A stretch of DNA of 64,000 nt, taken from positions 1-64,000 of the forward strand of contig NZ_JAUYNT010000039.1 of NCBI RefSeq assembly GCF_030698175.1. The letters run 5' to 3'. The first letter of the stretch is position 1. Each line of letters starts with the position of its first letter. Under the pieces are notes generated by a model. It did no database searches. It was not told the DNA's origin and saw only the letters and a program-made list of their open reading frames with translations. This DNA comes from Pseudomonas sp. Lineage in GTDB: Bacteria; Pseudomonadota; Gammaproteobacteria; Pseudomonadales; Pseudomonadaceae. The position numbers and the translations under genes were made by a program. Of this stretch, positions 14,924-23,203 are shown piece after piece.

Positions 14924-16501
14924 TTGAACTCTCTGCTGCCCCGTCGCTTAGGCCTTTTAGCCGAACCTGCCAATCTGCCACTGCTCAGCCAATGCCTGCA
15001 CGGTATTGAGCGCGAATGCCTGCGCGTCGATGCAGACGGTCAGCTGGCACTCACCCCGCACCCGCAAGCCCTGGGTTCGGCCCTGACCCATGCGCAGATC
15101 ACCACCGATTACTCCGAGTCGTTGCTGGAGTTCATCACCCCCGCCGAGCCGGATGCCGCGCAAACCCTGGCCGATCTGGAGCAGATTCACCGCGCCGCCT
15201 ACAGCCAACTGGGCGATGAGCTGTTGTGGAGCCCGTCGATGCCCTGCCCGCTGCCGAGTGAGGAGCAGATCCCGATCGCCCGCTATGGCAGCTCGAATAT
15301 CGGCCGACTCAAGTACGTCTATCGCCAAGGGCTGGCCCTGCGTTACGGCAAGAGCATGCAGTGCATTGCCGGCATTCATTACAACTTCTCGCTACCCGAA
15401 GCCATTTGGCCGCTGCTGCAAAGCCTGGATGGCGATCAGCACAGTGCCCGCGATTATCAGTCGGCGCGCTATATCGGTCTGATCCGTAATTTCCGCCGTT
15501 ACAGCTGGCTGCTGATGTACCTGTTCGGCGCCTCGCCGGCCCTGGATGCCGGCTTCCTGCGTGGCCGCCCGCACCAACTGCAGCAGCTGGATGCCGACAC
15601 CCTGTACCTGCCCTACGCCACCAGCTTGCGGATGAGCGACCTGGGCTACCAAAGCAGCGCCCAGAGCGGCCTGACGCCCTGCTACAACGACCTCGACAGC
15701 TATATCCATAGCCTGCGCAAAGCCGTGGCCACGCCCTACCCGGCCTATGCCGAGATCGGCATGCAGAAAGATGGCCAGTGGCTGCAGCTCAACACCAACG
15801 TGTTGCAGATCGAGAACGAGTACTACTCGAGCATCCGCCCCAAGCGGGTCACCGACAGCGGCGAGCGGCCGATTCAGGCGCTGGTGGCCCGCGGCGTGCA
15901 ATACGTCGAGGCTCGCTGCCTGGACATCAACCCCTTCCTGCCACTGGGGATAGACCTGGTTGAGGCGCGTTTTCTCGATGCCTTCTTGCTGTTCTGTGCC
16001 CTGCAGGACAGCCCGCTGCTGAGCAGCGAGGAATGCCACGCCGCCACCGGCAACTTCCTCAAAGTGGTCAAGGAAGGCCGGCGCCCCGGCCTGCATCTGC
16101 AACACCAAGGCCAACCAATCGAACTGACGGCCTTGGCGCAGCAATTGCTCGAACGCATTCAACCGGTGGCGGCGCTGCTCGACCAGAGTCATGGCGGCAG
16201 CGCCCATGCCGACAGTCTGACCCAGCAACAGACCAAAGTTGCTGACCCAAGCCTGACGCCCTCGGCTCAAGTGCTGGCCAAGCTGCGCGAGCACGGCGAA
16301 AGCTTTGCCCAGTTCTCCCTGCGCCAGAGCCGTGTGCACGCCGAATATTTGCGCAGCCAGCCGCTCCGCGCAGCCGAGCAGGCCGCGTTTAGCGCCAGCG
16401 TCAGCGAGTCGCTGGCCGCCCAGGCACGGATGGAAAGCGAGCCGGCCGGCAGCTTCGAAGACTTCGTCGCGGCCTATCAGGCGAGCATCTTGCAGGTGTA
16501 G
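14924..16501 (+). CDS. gshA: glutamate-cysteine ligase
   Basis: A 525-residue GshA catalysing the ATP-dependent joining of glutamate and cysteine, the first and limiting step of glutathione synthesis. Family signatures seen: LHGIERECLRV near the N terminus, TTDYSESLLEFITP, the SMQCIAGIHYNFSLPE segment and GRPHQLQQLDADTLYLPYATSLRMSDLGYQ in short stretches along the protein. I chose the TTG at 14924-14926 as start. It has AAGGA seven to eight bases upstream and gives MNSLLPRRLGLLAEPANLPLL, aligning with the P. aeruginosa N terminus. The next in-frame ATG upstream (14795) would add 43 residues without similarity and lie in repeat-rich leader DNA. Confidence 0.93.
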   Translation: MNSLLPRRLGLLAEPANLPLLSQCLHGIERECLRVDADGQLALTPHPQALGSALTHAQITTDYSESLLEFITPAEPDAAQTLADLEQIHRAAYSQLGDELLWSPSMPCPLPSEEQIPIARYGSSNIGRLKYVYRQGLALRYGKSMQCIAGIHYNFSLPEAIWPLLQSLDGDQHSARDYQSARYIGLIRNFRRYSWLLMYLFGASPALDAGFLRGRPHQLQQLDADTLYLPYATSLRMSDLGYQSSAQSGLTPCYNDLDSYIHSLRKAVATPYPAYAEIGMQKDGQWLQLNTNVLQIENEYYSSIRPKRVTDSGERPIQALVARGVQYVEARCLDINPFLPLGIDLVEARFLDAFLLFCALQDSPLLSSEECHAATGNFLKVVKEGRRPGLHLQHQGQPIELTALAQQLLERIQPVAALLDQSHGGSAHADSLTQQQTKVADPSLTPSAQVLAKLREHGESFAQFSLRQSRVHAEYLRSQPLRAAEQAAFSASVSESLAAQARMESEPAGSFEDFVAAYQASILQV

Positions 16502-16533
16502 GGCGGGTTAGACGCGTAGCGGCGTAACCCGCC
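16502..16533. repeat. palindrome behind gshA
   Basis: Arms GGCGGGTTA (16502-16510) and TAACCCGCC (16525-16533) enclose GACGCGTAGCGGCG. It lies directly after the gshA stop and could act as a transcript-end hairpin, although no T-run follows. It belongs to the set of intergenic palindromes with a GCG..AGCG-type centre. Confidence 0.7.
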
Positions 16534-16661
16534 GTTGGCTGAGACAAGCGTCGAACCCGTCACAAATGCGCAAAGCTACTTGGCGATCCATGCAAAGCTG
16601 CTCGGTTTGCCTGAATCAGCCAGCTAGCATAAGCGCAGACCTATCACTGCGAGCCCTCAAC

Positions 16662-16868
16662 ATGGCGCCTTCCGCGCTCCCCGATGCAGACCAAGCCTGG
16701 AGTTTGGACAGCCTTAACAAGGCTTACCAGCAAGGTTACATGGCCGGCCTGACGGGCCAACAGCTGCAACTACAACCCTATCCGGCCGAAGTATTGGCGG
16801 CCGCTTGGGAAGCCGGCTGGGCCGATGGCGAAGAGCAATTCAAACTGTATCTGCAAAAAAGCGCGTAG
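16662..16868 (+). CDS. RMF-like small protein
   Basis: A 68-residue protein that I assign to the ribosome modulation factor superfamily from the pattern AYQQGYMAGLTGQ......PYPAEVLAAAWEAGWADG, which matches the RMF spacing AY..GY.AG..G.....PY.......W..GW. RMF pairs 70S ribosomes into inactive 100S dimers in stationary phase. Members such as CrpP have other proposed roles, so the function here is inferred. Unlike classic RMF it is acidic rather than strongly basic, which argues against simple rRNA binding. Start ATG at 16662 is chosen over one 96 bases upstream because homology begins later. It sits alone between gshA and argA, flanked by palindromes. Confidence 0.6.
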   Translation: MAPSALPDADQAWSLDSLNKAYQQGYMAGLTGQQLQLQPYPAEVLAAAWEAGWADGEEQFKLYLQKSA

Positions 16869-16924
16869 GTCGGGCCGGTAACGGTGCCGACATCTAGCCG
16901 ATTAAGCCTTGGATCAGCTTGTAG

Positions 16925-17000
16925 GATGGGTCGAGCGCAGCGATACCCATCGACGGCTGCCGGTGGGCAACGCTTCGCGGTTGCCCACTTCCCACTCCCC
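16925..17000. repeat. two palindromes and a heptamer run before argA end
   Basis: First palindrome: GATGGGT (16925-16931) / ACCCATC (16945-16951), centre CGAGCGCAGCGAT. Second: GTGGGCAAC (16963-16971) / GTTGCCCAC (16980-16988), loop GCTTCGCG, identical to the loop at 54739-54746. The second arm merges into the reverse-oriented heptamers CCCACTTCCCACTCCCCA. The argA stop lies three bases further on. Confidence 0.75.
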
Positions 17001-17002
17001 AT

Positions 17003-18301
17003 CTATAGCTGTTTTTCAAACACCTTGGAATTACGCTGATTGTTGTACAGCGAGGCGCGCGCCGCCGGCAGGCTCTCGACGCCGCTGGGCTGGAAGCCGC
17101 GCTCGCGAAACCAGTGGGCGGTGCGGGTGGTCAGCACAAACAGCGTCTGCAGCCCCAGCGCCCGGGCGCGCTCCTCGATCCGTTCGAGCAGCTCGTCACC
17201 GCGACCGCCATGGCGGTACTCCGGGTTGACCGCCAGGCAAGCCAGCTCGCCGGCCGTTGAGTCGGCAATCGGATAGAGCGCCGCGCAGGCGATGATCAAG
17301 CCGTCGCGCTCGACGATGCTGAACTGTTCGATCTCGCGCTCCAGCACTTCGCGCGAGCGGCGCACCAGAATGCCTTGCTCCTCCAGCGGGCTGATCAGCT
17401 CGAGCAAACCGCCGACATCCTCGATGGTGGCTTCGCGCAATTGCTCGAACTGCTCCTGGCTGACCAGGGTGCCGCCACCGTCACGGGTGAACAGCTCGGT
17501 CAGCAGGGCGCCGTCGGCGCTGTAACTGACGATATGGCTGCGGGCCACGCCGGCCCGACAGGCTTGCGCTGCAGCGTCCAGTAACTCGGCCTGATAGTCA
17601 TTACCCAACCGGGCCAAATGGGCCGGCACCTGTTGCGGGCGCAACTCACGGATCAGTGCACCGGCTTCATCCAGCAGGCCGCGCTCGCTGCTAAACAGCA
17701 ACAGCTTGTCGGCCTGTAAATCGATGGCCGCGCGCATGGCCACGTCTTCACAGGCCAGGTTAAAAATCTCTCCGGTCGGCGAGTAACCCAGCGACGACAG
17801 CACGACGATGCTGCGCTCATCCAGCAGGCGATTGATGCCCTTGCGATCAACCCGCCGCACTTCGCCGGTGTGGTGGTAATCGACGCCGTCCAGCACGCCA
17901 ATCGGCCGCGCGGTGACGAAGTTGCCACCCGTGACCCGCAAACGCGAGCCCTGCATCGGCGAGGCGGCCATGTCCATCGACAGCCGCGCCTCGATGGCGA
18001 TACGCATCTGCCCGACGGCGTCGATCACGCACTCCAGGGTCGGCGCATCGGTGATCCGCAGGTTACGGTGAAAGCGCGGCGTCAGGCCACGGGCAGCCAG
18101 GCGGGTTTCGATTTGCGGGCGTGAGCCGTGCACCAGCACCAGCCGCACACCAAGGCTGTGCAGCAGCACCAGGTCGTGAACGATATTGCCAAAGTTGGCG
18201 TCGGCCACCCCTTCACCGGGCAGCATCACCACAAAGGTGCAGTCGCGGTGGGCGTTGATATAGGGCGAGGCGTGGCGCAGCCAGGTAACGTAATCGGGCA
18301 T
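17003..18301 (-). CDS. argA: N-acetylglutamate synthase
   Basis: A 432-residue classic two-domain ArgA that acetylates glutamate with acetyl-CoA to open arginine biosynthesis. The N-terminal amino acid kinase-like domain (about 1-280, with LVLVHGSRPQI and DGVDYHHTGEVRRVD) binds arginine for feedback inhibition. The C-terminal GNAT domain (about 290-432) carries ELACLAVNPEYRHGGRGDELLERIEERARALG, the acetyl-CoA binding region. The length equals the P. aeruginosa enzyme (432). It is transcribed in the same direction as argE but separated by 187 bases of repeats. Start ATG 18299-18301. Confidence 0.96.
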   Translation of the reverse strand: MPDYVTWLRHASPYINAHRDCTFVVMLPGEGVADANFGNIVHDLVLLHSLGVRLVLVHGSRPQIETRLAARGLTPRFHRNLRITDAPTLECVIDAVGQMRIAIEARLSMDMAASPMQGSRLRVTGGNFVTARPIGVLDGVDYHHTGEVRRVDRKGINRLLDERSIVVLSSLGYSPTGEIFNLACEDVAMRAAIDLQADKLLLFSSERGLLDEAGALIRELRPQQVPAHLARLGNDYQAELLDAAAQACRAGVARSHIVSYSADGALLTELFTRDGGGTLVSQEQFEQLREATIEDVGGLLELISPLEEQGILVRRSREVLEREIEQFSIVERDGLIIACAALYPIADSTAGELACLAVNPEYRHGGRGDELLERIEERARALGLQTLFVLTTRTAHWFRERGFQPSGVESLPAARASLYNNQRNSKVFEKQL

Positions 18302-18317
18302 AGATGAATCTCAAGAT

Positions 18318-18490
18318 AAGTGGGGAGTGGGAAGTTGGACAGCTGGGAAGTGGAAAGTGGGAAGTTAGTGGAAACCCTGCTTACGGCTTTTCCTCCATGC
18401 CTCAGCGCCTCTGTGAGCTAAAACAACCAAGCTCGCCGCACCGCGCCCACTCCCCAGCTCTCCCACTGCCCACTCCCCAGCGCCCCACTC
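18318..18490. repeat. pair of oppositely oriented heptamer arrays
   Basis: Forward TGGGRAG units occupy about 18318-18366 and reverse-complement units about 18446-18490. They flank roughly 80 bases without a recognisable gene. The reverse array abuts the argE stop codon (18489-18491). The arrangement allows a long stem between argE and argA transcripts. Confidence 0.75.
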
Positions 18491-19631
18491 ACCGCAAACA
18501 ATAATGCTGGATCAATTGGCGCAAAATCCGCACCGTCGGTTCGATCCGTGCCAACTCGAGAAACTCGTTGGGCTGATGGGCGCAGGCGATGTCGCCAGGG
18601 CCCAATATCAGGGTTTCGCAACCGAGCTGCTGAAGATACGGCGCTTCGGTGGCAAAGGCTACCGCATCGGCGGCTTGCCCCGTCAGTCGCTCGGCCAAAC
18701 GCACTAATTCACAGTCAGCAGCCTGCTCGAACGGTGGCACGCCGGGAAAAATCGGCCCGTAGTCGATGCGCACCTGGCGCTGCTCGGCCAGTGGCTGGAG
18801 TTTCTGCCGGATCGCCGCCCGCAGCACTTCCGGGTCCATGCCCGGCAACGGGCGCAAATCAAACTCCAGCGAGCACTGCCCGCAGATGCGGTTGGGATTG
18901 TCTCCGCCATGGATACAACCCAGATTCAGGGTCGGCTGCGGCACATTGAACAGCGGATTGCGATATTCCAGCTGCCATTGCTGGCGCAGCACCAGCAGCT
19001 CGGCAATCGCCGCGTGCATGGCCTCCAGCGCGCTATGACCGAGGCTCGGGTCGGAGGAATGGCCGCTCTGACCGAGGATGTCGATACGCTCCATCATCAC
19101 GCCTTTATGCAGGCGAATAGGTTTGAGCCCGGTCGGCTCGCCGATCACCGCGGCGCGCCCCAGCGGCCGGCCAGCCTCGGCCAAAGCGCGGGCGCCGGAC
19201 ATCGAGCTTTCTTCATCGCAGGTGGCCAGAATCAGCAGCGGCTGCTGGAACGGCTGATCCAGCAGGCCACGCACCGCCTCGATCACCAGCGGGAAGAAAC
19301 CCTTCATGTCGCACACGCCGAGGCCGACCCAACGGTCGCCGACCTCGGTCAGTTTGAGCGGGTCGCTCTGCCACAGCGCCGCATCGAAGGGCACCGTATC
19401 GCTATGGCCGGCCAGCACCAGGCCGCCGGGGCCGCTGCCGTAGGTGGCGAGCAGATTGGCCTTGCCGGGGCTGATGGTTTGCACTTCGCAGTTAAAGCCC
19501 AGATCGCCCAGCCAGCTGGCCAGCAACTCGATCACCGGCAAGTTGGACTGATCCCAGGCCGGCTGGGTGCAACTCACCGAAGGCGCGGCAATCAGCGCGG
19601 CGAATTGGTCTTGCAGAGAAGGGATTGGCAT
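18489..19631 (-). CDS. argE: acetylornithine deacetylase
   Basis: A 380-residue M20-family metallopeptidase homologue that hydrolyses N-acetylornithine to ornithine. Metal ligands are visible: GHSDTVPFD (His and following Asp), GVCDMKG (bridging Asp), CDEESSMSGA (catalytic Glu-Glu), IGEPTGLKP and the late ACAHQPNEFLE (His). The dimerisation lid domain lies at about 180-290 (GQSGHSSDPSLGHSALE). The length fits ArgE (about 383). Start ATG 19629-19631. Pseudomonads also have the ArgJ cycle, so ArgE may act in recycling; this is general knowledge, not seen here. Confidence 0.93.
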   Translation of the reverse strand: MPIPSLQDQFAALIAAPSVSCTQPAWDQSNLPVIELLASWLGDLGFNCEVQTISPGKANLLATYGSGPGGLVLAGHSDTVPFDAALWQSDPLKLTEVGDRWVGLGVCDMKGFFPLVIEAVRGLLDQPFQQPLLILATCDEESSMSGARALAEAGRPLGRAAVIGEPTGLKPIRLHKGVMMERIDILGQSGHSSDPSLGHSALEAMHAAIAELLVLRQQWQLEYRNPLFNVPQPTLNLGCIHGGDNPNRICGQCSLEFDLRPLPGMDPEVLRAAIRQKLQPLAEQRQVRIDYGPIFPGVPPFEQAADCELVRLAERLTGQAADAVAFATEAPYLQQLGCETLILGPGDIACAHQPNEFLELARIEPTVRILRQLIQHYCLR

Positions 19632-19782
19632 CGGTGGGCTCCGGGGTAGGGCTCAATCATAGAGTGATCTGCCCGCCCGGCGCTATCGCCGGCGGCCCGG
19701 CAGGCTCCTAGTCCTGTACACTGCAGGGTTCAAGCAGCCCAATCAAGCTGCGCCCTGTTATTCGCGTTTGGACACCCAGCTC

Positions 19783-21159
19783 ATGCAAAAAGAAACCGAA
19801 ATCAAGTTGCGCGTCAGCCGTGAAACCCTGATCGCACTGCGTGAGCACCCGCTGCTGAAAAAGCGCAACAAGAGCGGCTGGGAGCGGCGCGAGCTGTTCA
19901 ATCAGTATTTCGACACGCCAAGCCGCGAGCTGGCCCAGGCCAAGGTCGCGCTGCGCATCCGCCGCGATGGCGACGAGTTTATCCAAACCCTGAAAACCCG
20001 TGGTCAGAGCGTGGCCGGCCTGTCGGAGCGCAACGAATACGACTGGGCCTTGAGCAAAGCCAAACTCGACGCGAAAAAACTCGACGGCGACTGCTGGCCG
20101 GCCAGTCTGGCCGAGTTGGACAAGAAGCAACTAAGCGCCATCTTCACCACCGATTTTGTCCGCGAACGCGCCGAAATCGCCTGGGGCCGTGGCAAGGCCA
20201 AGGTAGTAATCGAAGCGGCGCTGGATCTCGGTAAAGTCATCGCCGGCAAACACAGCGAAGAAATCTGCGAGCTGGAACTGGAGCTGCGCCAAGGCGAACC
20301 CGCCGCCCTGCTGGAGTTGGCCGCCGAATTGGCCGCCGACCTGGCCTTGATGCCCTGCGACATCAGCAAGGCCGAGCGCGGTTATCGCCTGTTCGATGCC
20401 AACAGCTACTCACTCAGCCTGCCCGCGCCTGAGCTGAACGCCGAAATGGCCCTGGACGACGCTTTCGCCGCCCTGGCCTGGCACCTGCTGGGCAGCAGCC
20501 AGCGCCTGGCCGAGCAATACCGCTTCAATGGTCACTGGCGCTTGCTGCTCGACTGGGTCGAGCAGCTGGTCGAACTGCGCGCCCTGCTCGGCAGCCTCGG
20601 CCAGGCCGCACCACGGGTGGCCAGCCATGAGTTGCGCAGCCACCTGGATGCCTTGCTCGCCGATTGGCGCCCACGGGCCCTGGCCGGCCAGCTCGACGAC
20701 GCCGTACGCCAAGCCGCACCGGCGCAGTTTGCCGAGGAACTTAATGGCACCCGCTGGGGCCTGTTCTCGCTGCAGGCTTCGCGCTGGCTGCTAGCCCGCA
20801 GCTGGGCGGCCGAGCGCAACAACCGCGGCAACCGCCAAGGCGCCGCGCCACTGGGCAACTGGCTGCCGACCCTGATCAAAGATGAGGGCGTGGCCCTGCA
20901 GCTCAAACGTTACCAGCAGCAACCGGAAGATTTGGCCGAGCAACTGCCACGCATCGAACGCCTGCTGACTTGGCTGCACCTGGCTCGCAGCGTGTTGGAA
21001 GTACCGGAAGTCGACCGTCTATACGGAGAACTGTGCAAACTCAATGAGCTGGCCTGCCGGCCACTGAACTCTGAGTTGCACCCCGAGCTGTTGGCCGAGC
21101 GCTGCGCCCAGGCGCAAACTGTGCAGACGCTCAAGGCGTGGAAGCTGTTGATGAAATAA
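19783..21159 (+). CDS. CYTH-CHAD inorganic triphosphatase
   Basis: A 458-residue YgiF-like protein. The N-terminal CYTH tunnel domain starts with the diagnostic ExExK (E4, E6, K8 in MQKETEIKLRV) and has RIRRDGDEFIQTLKTRG and the late ELELELRQGEP strand. The C-terminal CHAD domain from about residue 220 is a conserved histidine/arginine-rich helical bundle that binds polyphosphate. The family hydrolyses inorganic triphosphate. I chose the ATG at 19783 because the ExExK motif should begin within the first few residues; an upstream TTG is less likely. It stands alone between argE (divergent) and the GspE-like gene. Confidence 0.9.
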   Translation: MQKETEIKLRVSRETLIALREHPLLKKRNKSGWERRELFNQYFDTPSRELAQAKVALRIRRDGDEFIQTLKTRGQSVAGLSERNEYDWALSKAKLDAKKLDGDCWPASLAELDKKQLSAIFTTDFVRERAEIAWGRGKAKVVIEAALDLGKVIAGKHSEEICELELELRQGEPAALLELAAELAADLALMPCDISKAERGYRLFDANSYSLSLPAPELNAEMALDDAFAALAWHLLGSSQRLAEQYRFNGHWRLLLDWVEQLVELRALLGSLGQAAPRVASHELRSHLDALLADWRPRALAGQLDDAVRQAAPAQFAEELNGTRWGLFSLQASRWLLARSWAAERNNRGNRQGAAPLGNWLPTLIKDEGVALQLKRYQQQPEDLAEQLPRIERLLTWLHLARSVLEVPEVDRLYGELCKLNELACRPLNSELHPELLAERCAQAQTVQTLKAWKLLMK

Positions 21160-21175
21160 GCTACAACCGCCGGCG

Positions 21176-21281
21176 TAGGGCGGACTCAGGAGCGTAGCGA
21201 ACAGTCCGCCAATGTGCGCCGCGAACAGTTCGCAACCAGACACAACACCGTGTCTTATGGCGTACTGCCTGCGGCGAGTAC
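21176..21281. repeat. repeat element, copy C
   Basis: Positions 21176-21210 match the palindromic part of copies A and B at 34 of 35 bases (C to T in the centre). After a diverged spacer with GAACAGTTCG, a second hairpin GTACT/AGTAC (21262-21281) has loop GCCTGCGGCG, almost the loop of copy B. The heptamer array is absent here. It sits between the CYTH-CHAD gene and the GspE-like gene. Confidence 0.8.
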
Positions 21282-21323
21282 ACCCTACGCGAGTCGACCA
21301 CCACATCACCTCAAGGATGCCCT

Positions 21324-23108
21324 ATGTCTGCCAACCCCTCGTCCGCCCCGGATCGTTTGCTGGATCTCAACGACCTGCTGCGCGAGTTGGTAAGCCAAGG
21401 CCGCATCAATCAAGAAACCGCCGAGCAATGCCTGAACATTCGCCGCAGCGCGGTGAATAATCAGCAGCATCCGCTGGAGTTTATCGCCAGCCAGCAAGTC
21501 GATGACCTGCTGCGTCCCGGTAAAAAACTCGACCTGGAAAGCCTCACCGTCTGGCTTGCCGAACTGGCCGGCCAGCCTTATATGCGTATCGACCCGCTGA
21601 AAATCGACGTGGCAGCCGTCACCCCGCTGATGTCTTACGCCTTCGCCCAGCGCCACAAGATTCTCGCCGTGGCCGCCGACAAAGACGCCGTCACCATCGC
21701 CAGCGCCCAACCTTTTATGCACGGCTGGGAAGCCAACCTGGCCCATGTGCTCAAGCGCCCGATCAAGCGGGTGGTGGCCAACCCGACCGACATTCAGCGC
21801 TTCACCATCGAGTTTTTCCGCCTGGCCAAATCGGTCACCGGCGCCAACAGCACCGACCAAAAACTCAGCAACTTCGGCAACTTCGAGCAGTTGCTCAAGC
21901 TCGGCGCCAGCGATCAGGAGCCGGATGCCAACGACGCACACATCGTCAATATCGTCGACTGGCTGTTCCAGTACGCCTTTCAGCAGCGGGCCAGCGATAT
22001 CCATATCGAACCGCGCCGCGAGCAAGGCACGGTGCGCTTTCGCATCGATGGCGTGCTGCACAACGTCTATCAATTCCCGCCACAAGTGACCATGGCCATC
22101 GTCAGCCGGCTGAAATCCCTCGGGCGGATGAACATCGCCGAGAAGCGCAAACCCCAGGACGGCCGGGTCAAGACCAAGATCCCCGATGGCGGTGAAGTGG
22201 AGCTGCGTCTCTCGACCCTGCCCACCGCCTTCGGCGAGAAGATGGTGATGCGGATTTTCGACCCGGAAGTGCTGCTGAAAAGCTTCGATCAGCTGGGTTT
22301 CTCCCCGGACGACCTGCGCCGCTGGCAGCACATGACCGAGCAGCCGAATGGCATCATCCTGGTCACCGGTCCGACCGGCTCGGGCAAGACCACCACCCTC
22401 TACACCACGCTAAAACACCTGGCCACCAGCGAGGTGAACCTGTGCACCATCGAAGACCCGATAGAGATGGTGGAGCCTGCGTTTAACCAGATGCAGGTGC
22501 AGAGCAATATCGACCTGACCTTCGCCAGCGGCGTGCGCGCCCTGATGCGCCAAGACCCGGACATCATCATGATCGGCGAAATCCGCGACCTGGAAACCGC
22601 CGAGATGGCGATCCAGGCGGCGCTGACCGGCCACCTGGTGCTGTCCACCCTGCACACCAACGATGCGCCGAGCGCCATCACCCGCCTGCTGGAACTCGGC
22701 GTGCCGCATTACCTGCTCAAAGCCACCCTGCTCGGGGTCATGGCCCAGCGCCTGGTGCGCACCCTGTGCCCGCACTGCAAGGCGCCGCTGGAACTGGCGG
22801 AAGACGACTGGCAGAGCCTGACCAAGCCCTGGAACGCACCGCTGCCGACTGGCGCGCAACAAGCCGTGGGCTGCTTGGAATGCCGCGACACCGGCTACCG
22901 TGGCCGCGCCGGGGTGTATGAAATCATGCTGCTCAATGACGGCATGAAAAGCCTGATCAGCGCCGACACCGACCTGGTGGCCTTGCGCCGCCAGGCCTTC
23001 AAGGAAGGCATGCGCAGCTTGCGTTTGTCGGGCGCGCAAAAGGTCGCCGCCGGGCTGACCACCATCGAAGAAGTGCTGCGCGTGACCCCGCAAAGCGAGC
23101 AGAAATAA
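21324..23108 (+). CDS. orphan GspE/PilB-type secretion ATPase
   Basis: A 594-residue type II secretion/type IV pilus ATPase. Seen: N-terminal MshEN-like region (about 20-160), ASDIHIEPR (224-231), Walker A GPTGSGKT (349-356), Asp box EDPIE, Walker B IIMIGEIRD (414-422), His box HLVLSTLHTND and a zinc motif C482-C485/C517-C520. All motifs needed for ATP hydrolysis are present. No pseudopilin, secretin or platform gene lies nearby, as for the P. aeruginosa counterpart (PA5210 in my recollection). It may therefore serve a distant apparatus. AAGGA six bases before the ATG supports the start. Confidence 0.92.
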   Translation: MSANPSSAPDRLLDLNDLLRELVSQGRINQETAEQCLNIRRSAVNNQQHPLEFIASQQVDDLLRPGKKLDLESLTVWLAELAGQPYMRIDPLKIDVAAVTPLMSYAFAQRHKILAVAADKDAVTIASAQPFMHGWEANLAHVLKRPIKRVVANPTDIQRFTIEFFRLAKSVTGANSTDQKLSNFGNFEQLLKLGASDQEPDANDAHIVNIVDWLFQYAFQQRASDIHIEPRREQGTVRFRIDGVLHNVYQFPPQVTMAIVSRLKSLGRMNIAEKRKPQDGRVKTKIPDGGEVELRLSTLPTAFGEKMVMRIFDPEVLLKSFDQLGFSPDDLRRWQHMTEQPNGIILVTGPTGSGKTTTLYTTLKHLATSEVNLCTIEDPIEMVEPAFNQMQVQSNIDLTFASGVRALMRQDPDIIMIGEIRDLETAEMAIQAALTGHLVLSTLHTNDAPSAITRLLELGVPHYLLKATLLGVMAQRLVRTLCPHCKAPLELAEDDWQSLTKPWNAPLPTGAQQAVGCLECRDTGYRGRAGVYEIMLLNDGMKSLISADTDLVALRRQAFKEGMRSLRLSGAQKVAAGLTTIEEVLRVTPQSEQK

Positions 23109-23203
23109 CCGCTGCGTCAGGCTCGCGCCGCGAGACATGACCGCCGAGTCACTGCCCGGTTAGACTTGGGTCGTTGCCACTCAAAACCGCAGAGCCGATA
23201 AGC

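Noticed and set aside
18318..18490. CRISPR-like array
   Set aside because: Repeats are only 7 bases, contiguous and degenerate, with no unique spacers and no cas genes.
21324..23108. Start of a type II secretion or pilus operon
   Set aside because: No secretin, platform or pseudopilin genes follow; the next gene is a diguanylate cyclase in its own unit.
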